Source: Phallus indusiatus (lineage: Eukaryota > Basidiomycota > Agaricomycetes > Phallales > Phallaceae). Taken from it: a stretch of DNA of 64,000 bases. The notes under the pieces were generated by a model. It made no database searches, was not told the origin of the DNA, and was given only the letters and a program-made list of their open reading frames with translations. The position numbers and the translations under genes were made by a program. The stretch's first letter is position 1. Each line of letters opens with the position of its first letter. The stretch covers positions 248,001 to 312,000 of the forward strand of contig JAQFWX010000017.1 in assembly GCA_027605045.1 (NCBI GenBank), given 5' to 3'. Below are positions 1 through 10,124 of this stretch, one piece after another.

Positions 1-1
1 A

Positions 2-1516
2 AGAATCTCACAAATGGTTCTGCAAGAGTATGCTTCGGCCAAACGAAGGGACGGTTTCACGGAAAAGAGAACCGAATACATCTGGCTTGACGAATTTTGT
101 CTTTCATCTGTCGACACCACTCACCCTCAAGCTGAGGAAGAAGAAAGAAAAAACGAAGTCGGTCTTCTAGCAGACATTTTTACTGGTGCTGAAAATGTCT
201 GTGTCTTTTGCGATGTGGTGAACTGCGAGCACTTCGGTCTCGATTGTAGCTGGAACAAACGTCTTTTCACTCTCGCCGAAATTTTGCACGCCAGGAACGT
301 TCTCATTCTTACTCGTCGCAAAGAAGAAGTAGAAGATGAGCGATTGGTTACCCGTATCACGTTCAACTATGGAGATCAGTTTCGTCGTCGCATACAAACC
401 GAAGCCGCTCGTGCCAGTCGGTGGCACTTGTATGGGGTAATGCAGCATTCGACTAATGCAGGAGCGGCCTCTTGGCAAACTGTCATTCATTCTCTCGTCG
501 TCGAAGCTATTCGCCGTGACGAAGCTGACAACTTCAGGGACCATCAGTTTCTCGGTAAAGGTCTCAATGGACTTTTACCGCGACGAGCGCGTCTCACCGA
601 TCTTACTGGAAAAGATGGGTGGCAGGACCTGGCGTGGCTGCTCGAGCTCAACCAGGGATTTTATAACGCTGCGAGTTTGGCAGCCGTCTGCAGCCTTGCA
701 GAGTTTAAAGTTCCGAGCTATCGATGGTGGGGAAAACCGATTGTGCCAGCAGAAGGAAACGAACGACTTGAACCCTTGGTTACCGCGTTTCCCGTCCGGT
801 CTGTCATGTCAAACAAAACGCTGCAGCCTACGCTATGCGTCGTGCATCCAAAAACCGTTCCAATCAGATCTTCATTGAGACGAGACGGTGCCGGACTCTA
901 CAATAACGATGGACTGAAAGGAATCAGACATCTCGCACAGACTGTCTTGTTCGTTTTGGCTTTGATCTTTGGGGGAACGCTGTACGGAAGGTTGAATTTC
1001 GGAGGAGGAACAGCTATTTTTTATTGCGCTTGTATACTTTACGCCATTCTCGACTTGGTGGCGAGTACAGTCTACGTTGTCAGGGAGGGATGGGTTTATC
1101 TGGATACCAGATCCTGGCACGACGCGGAAAAGAAATTGAAAGAACAGGATCCCAGTTTAACGAAAATCAAGCCTTGGGGCGACGAACAACTCTGTCCGAA
1201 ATGGGATTCTCCCCAAGAGGTGCTCCGTGAACATGAAAAGGGTGTCGATCGCAAGTGCTGGTCTGCATTTCTAGTCGACATTCAAAGTAAAGTTGTTGTT
1301 CCGACGACTGTTATTGACAAGCCCAACGATTTAGTTATTCTGGCTCTCCACGGATGTGGAGTAACTTGTATGTTGCTAAATCGGCCCGAAGGCAAGGGTA
1401 ATACTGTAGCACCTAAAGTTGGAATGGCTAATTTACCGACGTATGTTTTGGCACAAGCTGTTGAAGCTGGCACGGTTTATGTGGGCGGAGGACCACCTCA
1501 AAAAGTCACTCATTAA
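2..1516 (+). CDS. HET-type protein with C-terminal membrane segments, copy A (5' end cut by window edge)
   Basis: The reading frame is open from base 2, and the residues before the first ATG at 14 match the second copy at 15.3-17.2 kb, so the true start lies outside the window. The visible 500 residues carry the HET-like block EYIWLDEFCLS near residue 22, then a cysteine-rich stretch (VCVFCDVVNCEH), a helical region (WLLELNQGFYNAASLAAVC), and two hydrophobic segments at about residues 312-328 and 335-356. HET proteins act in fungal self/non-self recognition and can trigger cell death; the exact role of this membrane-tethered subtype is not established. The open frame has no break here, unlike copy B. 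A membrane protein gene follows on the same strand, as it does at copy B. I am confident of the family type and less sure of the biology. Confidence 0.75.
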   Translation, partial: RISQMVLQEYASAKRRDGFTEKRTEYIWLDEFCLSSVDTTHPQAEEEERKNEVGLLADIFTGAENVCVFCDVVNCEHFGLDCSWNKRLFTLAEILHARNVLILTRRKEEVEDERLVTRITFNYGDQFRRRIQTEAARASRWHLYGVMQHSTNAGAASWQTVIHSLVVEAIRRDEADNFRDHQFLGKGLNGLLPRRARLTDLTGKDGWQDLAWLLELNQGFYNAASLAAVCSLAEFKVPSYRWWGKPIVPAEGNERLEPLVTAFPVRSVMSNKTLQPTLCVVHPKTVPIRSSLRRDGAGLYNNDGLKGIRHLAQTVLFVLALIFGGTLYGRLNFGGGTAIFYCACILYAILDLVASTVYVVREGWVYLDTRSWHDAEKKLKEQDPSLTKIKPWGDEQLCPKWDSPQEVLREHEKGVDRKCWSAFLVDIQSKVVVPTTVIDKPNDLVILALHGCGVTCMLLNRPEGKGNTVAPKVGMANLPTYVLAQAVEAGTVYVGGGPPQKVTH

Positions 1517-2041
1517 AATATGGTTTTTGCTCTTTTGTTTTGGGTATAGGATACTACAATACTGATTGAATTTTTTGATACTGTTTTTTTTTCGTTATAA
1601 ATAAGATATAAATTGAGACTACCTTGCGTTATTTTACTCAATATGTAACCTTGAGATTTAACTCTCTTAGCTCTTCTGATGTTCTTACTATAACCAGACA
1701 CCCTCCTCTTCGTCTGTTTCAGATAACTCTCACTGTCAAATGAGAATTCTTTTTGGAATGTACCCCTTGACATTTGCAATACCCACTTGATAGCGTTTTC
1801 CTTCTGTATCACGTACGTCGCCATGAGTTTCAAGCGAGATAAAAATTAAGCGCTGACACAACAGGCTGTGCTACCATGTCAATTTGTTTGTTCACTGGTG
1901 AACGTTTCTGACATGCTAGTGATCTTAGGTGATGTTTTAATCAATACATTAAGGTTCTTTTGCATCAGTTTTTTTTTCACGTATTTATAGCGAACGCTGT
2001 GGGCCGTGGCACGTACTACGACCCTCGTTTTTCATCCCGTC
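1517..2041. other. AT-rich spacer between HET-A and its partner gene
   Basis: No convincing gene. A 106-codon minus-strand frame at 1513-1833 is lysine-rich and lacks any recognisable motif. The right end carries the promoter of the downstream membrane protein gene. Confidence 0.5.
1982..1990 (+). promoter_or_regulatory. TATA-like box of partner gene A
   Basis: TATTTATAG lies 52-60 nt before the ATG at 2042. The same box and the bases after it (TATTTATAGCGAACGCT) occur at the same distance before the copy B gene (14754-14770, minus strand), which supports a shared core promoter. Confidence 0.55.
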
Positions 2042-3306
2042 ATGTCCAACATCTTCAATCCATCCGGAACTCCTTTTTCTAAATTCTTAGAGCTGGCCGT
2101 CTCAGTAATACCACAACGAAAAACAGGTATTCGCGAAATATTACGACCCGCTTGCGATTATATCCCAGTCCCGCTTTCACTCGGTTGGCAGTCCAACCCA
2201 CTTGAAGAAGATTTTCCCGACGATGGGTATGTGAAAGGTCTCGTTATATCTGATATTGCATCCGGTGCCACCCGGTCCGTTGCTGCCCCGTGGATGCATG
2301 CTTTGTACAACGACACTTGGGAAAAGCAGCCTGCTGGCGTTACAATGATCCAGCTCAAAGAAGCCCATTTCACTGCCAAGTTCGGATGGCGACATCGCGT
2401 TTTGATAATCGCCCTTGCGGCCCAAATTTTTTACGCTTTGTATGGTCTCGCCATTGCTAGTCAAGGGCGAGAAGGATACCTCGCTTTATTTGGAATTATC
2501 ATCCAGATCTGCGAGGGGGTATACGTTTCTCAATTTCCCAAATATTTCCCACCTCGGCTGGTCAAGAAGCCGCGATTCTACGCTTTACACACGGGTATGA
2601 CGACGAATCACATCCTAGTTCTAGTGCACGAACCGGGGACCAAAAAAGGCAGATTTAATACGAACATCACGGGAGAGCTTGGGCATGTCAATCTCGAGGA
2701 TGCAGCTGTACCTTTGGTCAAACGTTATCATGGCCGGCAACGTCATTTGGCCCGTGCGTTTGCGGTTGCCTTACAGTTGTCCGGGTGGATCTATAGGGCT
2801 ATTTGCGTTTTGACAGCGTCCAATAGCTATTTACTACCTATCGTAATGCTATTTGGATCGACCGTCAAAGAATGTCTCAGCCTGTTTCCGCAGCTGAGTC
2901 TCCCGGACTCTTCTGAACCCATCTTTTTGGAAACGGTTAAGGGACCTAAATCAAGTCTTCTGGACAAAATCATGGCGACTTGTCAGGCCACGGGTTCAGT
3001 ATCTGTCGGTTTTGTGGAGAGTATCTTACCGGATTCAGGCGGGAAGCATACCGACTACACTTATATCAACGATAATTTAACGAAAGGAAGTGTCCTTGTT
3101 GGGAGACATCCAAATCATCAAACAGCTGAAGCTGTTCACGATGCTGCTCTGGGAAGAAGAACGACGAGGGTGAGATATTTACATTCACATGCTTGAAACA
3201 TATATCTGACGAATATTGACAATGAATCACTAATAGACAGAAATGTACCGTGCCCACAATGGCACTCAAAGCCTGGAAACCCGTTAAAGTTGTCAGGACA
3301 ATGTAA
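2042..3306 (+). CDS. Multi-span membrane protein of unknown function, cassette copy A
   Basis: Exons 2042-3169 and 3241-3306, 397 residues. The start is set at MSNIFNPSG because copy B begins with the equivalent MFNIFNPSG and both have a TATA-like box about 55 nt upstream; an ATG-less extension further up is not conserved. Hydrophobic segments lie near residues 115-137, 145-165 and 255-285, so the product is probably membrane-embedded with about three or four spans. The last intron (3170-3240) is supported by copy B, where the homologous exon keeps the same frame (ending around KPVK). I do not recognise a named domain. It follows the HET gene on the same strand in both copies, which suggests a functional pair. 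This copy stops about 25 codons earlier than copy B. Confidence 0.7.
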
Positions 3307-3685
3307 CGAATAATAAAACGAAAAAGATCGAATGCCCCTGAACTGAGGCTAAACGTCTTATTGAACCGAATGGTGGATTATGAATAAGCGGATAGAGTTC
3401 GAGAAACGTTGCATAATAGTTTTTGGACATGTATTAAATGAAAAAAAAAGGACGAAAATTGATCTATTTGACGAGATACAGAGAACGAAGAAGACTATCC
3501 GAAACAAGGAATCAGAAGGCTGATTATGGTAATACAAGTGTAGAAGGGGGATACAACCTGAAAAGAAAAGAGAGTGCCAGAAGTTTCTGAACACTAGCAA
3601 TTAAGGGTTAGGAGCCATAGACATGTGCCGGCATACAACGTAAAAGCCGAATACCAACAAACCCAACTAAATGTACATCGAGGCA
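3307..3685. other. Convergent intergenic spacer
   Basis: This lies between the 3' ends of the membrane protein gene and the F-box gene. Homology to cassette copy B continues to about 3363 and then stops, marking the cassette's right boundary. Nothing else is seen. Confidence 0.5.
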
Positions 3686-5198
3686 TCACAGGTCATAGAA
3701 GAAATCCCCCCACTCGGATGGAGGCTGTCCGATAATGGATTTAGAGTACGGTACGAGGTGATACCCAGAGTAGCCGTTAGTGGCATTTCTGTCGATCTTC
3801 ATGAAGAGATCCTCCTGTTTAATAGACACTTGTATGTATTTGAGTGTCTTAATCCTCGATAACCTTCTCGGAAGTTTTTTCACTTCAGAAGAGTGGAAAA
3901 GGGTAGAGAGGTAAACATGCGTGAGCCTGCTGCATTGAATTAAGCAAGATATCAACGATATCTGATTATAATTCTAAAGTCAGTTATAATGTTCGCAATG
4001 ATTGATATCGAAATATTTACTATGCTTTTTGAATGTGCTTTACCGGTAAGATTTAGCTTCTTTAAATTAGGAGCGTTCTGAATGAAATCTTTCAGATCGG
4101 AAGGCAATGTCGGTCCTATCTTTATATGCAAAGTTTCCAAGCTATCCATTCGAGCCAAGGGGTCCATGTCACGGGTGTTCGTTCTATAGTGTAGGACTCG
4201 GGATAAATCCAAACGGGAGAGTAAAGAAGTTACATTGGAAGTGACAGAAACTCTCCATGAGATAGAACGAAGCAATTTAAAAGAGAAATCGAAGAGAAAA
4301 GTCGGAAAAAATGGAACATTCAGGAGTAAACTTTGGATACCTGTGTGTCGTCGGAAAAAATTGCTAGCGATGGTTTTTTGCTCCTCGAGTGTGACGGACT
4401 CGTCCTGTTCAATAAAGACCAGCCTCCCTAATAAATACAAACGACGGAGTTTTGGCCAATTTCCACGTTCAAGTATTGAAAGACAATATGACTCCTGGGA
4501 AGGTGCATATAAACGGAGATCTTCAAGATTTGGACACCTTTGAACGATCATTTCCAGGGCCGACTGACATGGGTATGTCAGGGAAACTCTGCTGAGATTG
4601 CAGAGTTCCCAAATCTATGGAATAGAAGGTCAGCAAAAAGTTCAAAAATACGAGGCTGTGTGAAAACCCTGACGGGAAGTGAATTTATATTTTGCGTAAA
4701 GTTACTAATCTCCTCCGCGTCCGAGGGAAATACATAACCCAGTGACAAAGCGCGTAAATTCGTGGCTTTATCCACCAATAAACGAGAGATGTCGACGAGA
4801 TTCAAAATGTTGCAGGGAGCAGACTTCCACTCGAATTGGTTTAGAGTGGTCATGAGTAGAAGGGATTGAACTAGCGACGATACGGCGATGGTTTCATCTG
4901 TTGTATAAAAAGTGTCCGGGTGAACCAGTAAGGGAGGTAACTCAATTAGGTATTCTTCTTCGTCAACGAGCTTTAAACGCCGAATGCCTCTGGTGCGACG
5001 ACGGTTATCGATCAGATGTGTCCAAACATATGCTCTACGCAAATCGCAGCAGATATCTCTATATTGAATATGATGCGGTATTATGATGAAATCAAAGAAT
5101 TTGGAAACCAATGCCAATGATAGTAAGTCGGGGGATGAATCGACGGAATAGATTATCTCTTCCCAGAGTTCGAGGGGGAAAGGGTGCGGAACCAGCAT
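3686..5198 (-). CDS. F-box protein (first of two paralogues)
   Basis: Exons 5198-4674, 4614-4021 and 3973-3686, 468 residues. The start ATG at 5198 gives MLVPHPFPLELWEEII, placing the F-box at residues 5-45 (LPxELWxxI, then DLLSLALVSKFF), as in the paralogue at 28.1 kb. The rest is a leucine-rich, LRR-like region ending in PPSEWGDFF. F-box proteins are the substrate-recognition subunits of SCF ubiquitin ligases, binding Skp1 through the F-box; the target is unknown. Introns of 59 and 47 nt sit at the same positions and phases as in the paralogue, which confirms the model. Basidiomycetes carry large, rapidly changing families of this kind. Confidence 0.8.
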
Positions 5199-5578
5199 GA
5201 TGAAATGGAAATCAGGAACCCTTTGTTCAATTAGATTCTGATTTTGCGTGTAATAAATAGAGTTAATCGATGAATCCCGACTAAGATTCCTGGTCCTCGT
5301 ATAAGACAGCTGAAGGATGTTTGCGTTGAACGCGATGAACGAGTCCTGAGCGAAATACCGAACACGAAATTCAAGCGGAGAGTACGACTCGCGATTCAAA
5401 CTTTAAACTCAGCCCATTCACACAAAAAAATGAAAGGACGAAAAAGACACGCGAGCATGGGTTGCAACGAACGTCAGGTTTAGTGTTCGAAAAAGATTCG
5501 GGAACAATTAGATTACATCGTGAGAGCACACATGAGAGACAAAAAAGCACAATAAAAGTGCACCAAACATAAAAACAG
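5199..5578. other. Spacer between F-box gene and peptidase gene
   Basis: A 380-nt gap holding the F-box promoter and the 3' flank of the peptidase gene, both on the minus strand. No gene is seen. Confidence 0.45.
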
Positions 5579-8500
5579 TCAATCGTCCAAGTGTTTTGAG
5601 AGTCCGTTTATCAATTTCACAAGTCTCCGAACTTCATACTCTGCCAAAGTTTGATTCTTCTCGATTGTAAATGATTCAGTAAGAGCTGGAAGGGTCGTAG
5701 CGCCGTATCTAGATAAATAATGAAGATCAAACTAGAAAGAAGTGAGAGATAGTGATCGACTAACCCTAGCCATTTGCCTGGAGCGACACCCAGATGCTTA
5801 TACCACTCTCGGTCTTTGATTCCCTCTTTACTAATGAAGCCAGCTTCAAAAGTTGAGAGCTTCTTGTTAGCTCTTTGCACCCGTTTGATAGCTCGGCGGA
5901 GACGGTTTGGAATACGGTGACGTGGCCTGTCAATTGTTTGACGGCCGCGTTGTTCTTCTCCAGTTGAGATAGAGCCATCAGTCGCAGCAGTGGATCCGTA
6001 TCCGTATCTACGAAGACCAAAGAAGTTCTTGACGAAACATCGCAGGCGACGCCAAGAAGAGTTGAAGCCTGCATAGTCAAGTTCGTTCTCGTTCTCGGTA
6101 GTACCGTTATTGTCGGCGATATACTGTTTCTCGTCGCCTTCGTTGCTATCTATGTGCTTGTTGTGTCTTCTTTGCCACCTCCTGATAATCCTCCACAACT
6201 CTCTCTCGGCCTTTGCCTTTTCTATATCTAGGTCCAAACTGGCCCGGTGAAGTTTTTGTACGGCACGACGTAGAGGAGACAAATCGACTGAAAGTTCGGA
6301 ACTCGAAGAAACACGCGCAACCCTACAGGAAGGATGAATCTCAGCGTTTCGGTATGCAAGGGTAAACAAAGGTTGATAACGCATTACTTCTCAACGTAGT
6401 TTTTTAGCTCAACAGCATAATGAGTCGTATTAATGGGAAGAATGATGCTATCTGCGAGACGCAAAGTCGTGAGACCGATAAATTTAGCCACAGCGGCCTA
6501 TAGCAGACGTTAGCATTTGGCTTGTGGTAAGAGCGGGATGAGGAGACGAACATGACGATAATATCCCGGGTCTGCATAACGTTTTTGGAAAAGAATGGAA
6601 TCATAGATGGAATGCTACGTGAATAAGGTCAGTTGCGGATTGATTGTAAATGGCCGATACAAACGCACATAGTGATAAGCAGCATCTCCGGGACCGCCGC
6701 TAAAGCCTCCTTGACCACTTGCAATCTGTTAGATGAGATCATATCAGAGCTGAAATAAGGTTAATAGCTTATAAAAAAAACACCGTACACCAATTCTTTG
6801 CAAAAAGGGAGTGTAGTCGCTGCCGGAGCCTAGGGCTTTGATACTACTAACATCTTTGCTGACGAAGTCTTCTTCATCTTCATCTGTCATACCCGGAGTG
6901 TAGAACGGCCCTACATCTGATGATGCATCCCAAAGTGAGCTGTTTTTGCGGGTAGGATGAACGACGTCAATGGCGACTTGTCGAAGAAGGTGCGCAAGCG
7001 AAGGAGATCCAGATGCGCCAAACCTTGAGCCAGACACCGAGCTGTCTGGAAAAGAATAGAGAAAGTTAGTCTAAGAAGAAACATCAATATCACAGGAAAC
7101 CGGTGAATAGACGTACCGAGATTGACGTATGCAACAACATTCTGAGATACCCATTCAGCAAAGTCTTCCACCCATTCTGTGCTTCCAATTAAACCATACT
7201 CTTCGGCATCCCAGCTAGCGATAAGAATAGTTCTTAGAGGTTTCCAGCCTTGTTTATATAGATCTCCATAAGCGCGGATGACTTCGTGTATACTAGCTGA
7301 TCCAGAAGAAGGGTCTACAGCTCCTAGAACCCACGCGTCACGATGATTGCCTAGGACAACAACTTCGTCGGGTATGTGGCCTGGAATGACCGCCATTGTG
7401 TTCCAAATCGGCGTGACTTTGGTGTCGACTAAGATACCGTTAGAAATGTTACAGATACACCTGTAGTCTTTGATGGACGGACGAACCATGATTCACTAGT
7501 TTGACGCTGTGACCTTCTTCGCCTTTCGCTATCTCTTCAAATAGACGTTGAGCGGTGTCCCAAGATATCGGAAGACTTGGAATGGTCGGAATGTTACCGC
7601 CTTAAGAGCGACAGAATAAGTATGAGATGACCAAACAACAATAGTACCTGTCGACGTACCATCTATACGTGTACTGTTTTCGTAGGCAGGATAGCCTGGA
7701 GTAGTGGGGTCACCGGGATAAATAGATAAATATTGGACGGATCCACGTTGAACTGAGGTTGGGTTGCGAGCCGGTCCATGGGGGTATGCCTCATAACCTT
7801 TCTCAACGGTGACACCACCGTCATCTCTGATGTCAGAATAAATTAACACGCCGACCGCTCCACGTTCGGCAGCCCCTTTGATCTTAACAGAACGTTAATT
7901 CAATCTACAAAAAGGTACAGCTAGAAAAGGTGTCCTACCTTCAAGCCACGGAAGAGACCTCCGTATCTGACAAGAACGATTCTCCCTGTAAAGTTTCCAC
8001 CAGCTTGTTCGACTTTGTCTAGATCTTCTTGACGTCCGTAGTTGGCGTAAATGAGCTTGCCGGTAACATCGCCGTCCTTGCTGAGACCATGAAAGACCGG
8101 AACATCCAGCCTTGCGCGAGCGGCGTCTTCATCTAGTGGATCGCCGTCTTCTTCTATATCCGCAGTCCAGAGAGCATCACCTGATTCATCGACAATCTGC
8201 AAACTCCGCTCTTTGGGTAAGTTTAGAACAGGGTAGTATTCGTCTATCCATGCACGGGGTGTCTTGGTCGATTTGATATCTAAAGTGGCCGAACGCGAAT
8301 TGTGAGAACCCGCGGGGTAAATGGGGATTTCTCCTCCGGCAGGTCGCTCGAGATGCAAACTGTCGTAGAAATGGTTGGCCACGAGTTTGGCGGTTTCGAG
8401 ATCTTGCGTGGATCCGGCCACATGGGAGAAAGTTGCGTATAGTTTACTAGCTTCGAAGGCCTTTTCGGAGTTTGGAATTTCGCTACGACAATGGTTACAA

Positions 8501-8828
8501 ATGTTAATACCCAGAATGACAATGATCGTCCGTCTGCTTACAGGAACTTTCTCTCGGCGGCCTTCCCATTGAGGATAGGATGATTGGGACGCACGAAAGC
8601 TTCAACAGGCCATGTTGATACGGCAGAAGACCATTGAGAATTGTATCTCCAAAACCAGATGCGGAAAGCATACAAAAATCCCAAGAAAATGAAGGCATGA
8701 AAAAAACGAGAAAGGACAGGACGTGATACTCGTTTTTTGCCCGGAGATATTGTAACTGGCAGAGCGATCAACTCTTTAGTATCCCTGAGGGTCAACCGCT
8801 CTTCGATGCCCACAGTTTTCTCGGCCAT
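5579..8828 (-). CDS. Transferrin-receptor-like M28 zinc carboxypeptidase (glutamate carboxypeptidase II family)
   Basis: About nine introns. The start MAEKTVGIEE is followed by one transmembrane helix at about residues 42-62, making a type II membrane protein. Then come a PA (protease-associated) domain with GRIVLVRYGG and GVLIYSD, the M28 core, and a C-terminal dimerisation domain (FEAGFISKEGIKDREWYKHL, then GKWLGYGATTLPALTE). All expected zinc and catalytic residues of the family are present: H and D in NHRDAW...VDPSSG, EE in SWDAEEYGLIGSTEW, D in VNLDSS (created by splicing), and H in GDAAYHYHS. Family members release C-terminal glutamate from peptides or act in vacuolar sorting (Vps70/Tre type). 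One intron ends with a textbook TGCTAACG branch site. It appears intact and is probably functional in the secretory or vacuolar membrane system. Confidence 0.9.
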
Positions 8829-9070
8829 CTTGTCTTGGCTATGTATTTGTACAAGGGTGATAAAAGCAAAAGTGATTTAAAGGAAAAAACCGAAAGTGAC
8901 TGTGACCACGATTATGTGATCGCAGCACCACGTCGTGCTAAATTTAGAATCTGACGGCTGGCTTGCGACCTGCTTCGGCCTGGCTTCGACTACATACCCC
9001 AATTATTAGAATCTTAGATTTATTTATTTTTCATGGCACTTGTTATACAACAGAGAAGATTCTACGGTGA

Positions 9071-10124
9071 CTACCTGGTTTGAACTCTTCTTGTGTCTCT
9101 TGTTCCAACCAATCCTAAAGCAGCCGTGTTTATGTGTTCAGATTCCGTACCATTGGGGAGCGTCGCCGCCCTTTCCTGAGTGCATAAGTTTATCGTTGTG
9201 TCGGAGCAAGGACAGGAAAGGGAGGTTACAGCTTCTTCTGTGACTACGTTTTGAGCGTCACCCACCAGCATACTAGTAGACATCTGCGCTTCGGGATCCT
9301 GTTTTTTACTTTTCAAAGGCGTTGTACAGATGATAAAGCATGGGACTGTCCATCCCCATTCAACCAATAGCCCCATAACAGTTCCGAGACAAATCCAAGG
9401 CGCTGGGGGTGTTAGGACCGCAAAAAGCAGGGCTATTAGGAACCTAATCAAATAATTCTCCGATAAAAGGAATTTTTTGAGCCATACCCATAATTAGAAA
9501 TAATATCGATAGGAAGAGAGAAATGGCTGGCCACGCCATTAAAAGTAGGATCACATACAATCGAAAACGAGTCGCGGTAAGTACCTACCAGGAAGCACTG
9601 AGATTTGAAAAGGATTTATAGAGGAAGTTCATCATAAAGAACATACATCTCTGTTCCAGGGCCGTTTGCAAGACTGATATATTGCAGCAACGGCAGTTCC
9701 TGAAATAATGCTCAATGCTGCTTCCGAAAAGGAGATCAGGAAAAAGATATAAGCGGGCGTGGTATTATAGTTGAAAATTGAGGGTATTGGAGATGTAGTC
9801 GTCAGGAAAGAAGCTGTTGCTGATAGTATCAAACCGCACTAAGTTGTTCATAGCACTCTGTCAGATTTTTACTCAAAAGAGAATCGATAATCTTACCATA
9901 ATGTTTCCGTTGTTAATTTGTCCCACTATTCGAGTCATTTGAGTTTGATATACTTCTTCATCACATTTCCCTTTCCAATGCTCGTTTAGTGAGAGTGAGT
10001 GAACGGAGACTAGAGCGAGTGAGTGGTGTAAAATCAGTGGCAATCGGCCCCAGATTGGATGGGGTACTATGGGAGGCTGCCAATGAAGGGGGAGTGGTGG
10101 ATACGTTTTCTCGTCCGAATCCAT
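9071..10124 (-). CDS. Small multi-span membrane protein, unknown function
   Basis: Exons 10124-9897, 9838-9647, 9584-9488 and 9432-9071, about 292 residues. Each junction keeps frame only with the GT-AG introns given. After a short N-terminal part (MDSDEKTYPP) come hydrophobic segments: GLILSATASFL, AYIFFLISFSEAALSIISG, LYVILLLMAWPAISLFLSIL and ALLFAVLTPPAPWICLGTVM. So there are about four or five spans, followed by a hydrophilic tail of about 90 residues. This resembles an unnamed class of basidiomycete membrane proteins; no catalytic motif is visible. It is transcribed in the same direction as the peptidase downstream, with a 242-nt gap. The start codon is less certain than the spans. Confidence 0.6.

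Noticed and set aside
1513..1833. Minus-strand frame of 106 codons between HET-A and its partner
   Set aside because: It is AT-driven and lysine/serine-rich, and the frame is not conserved in the spacer of copy B.
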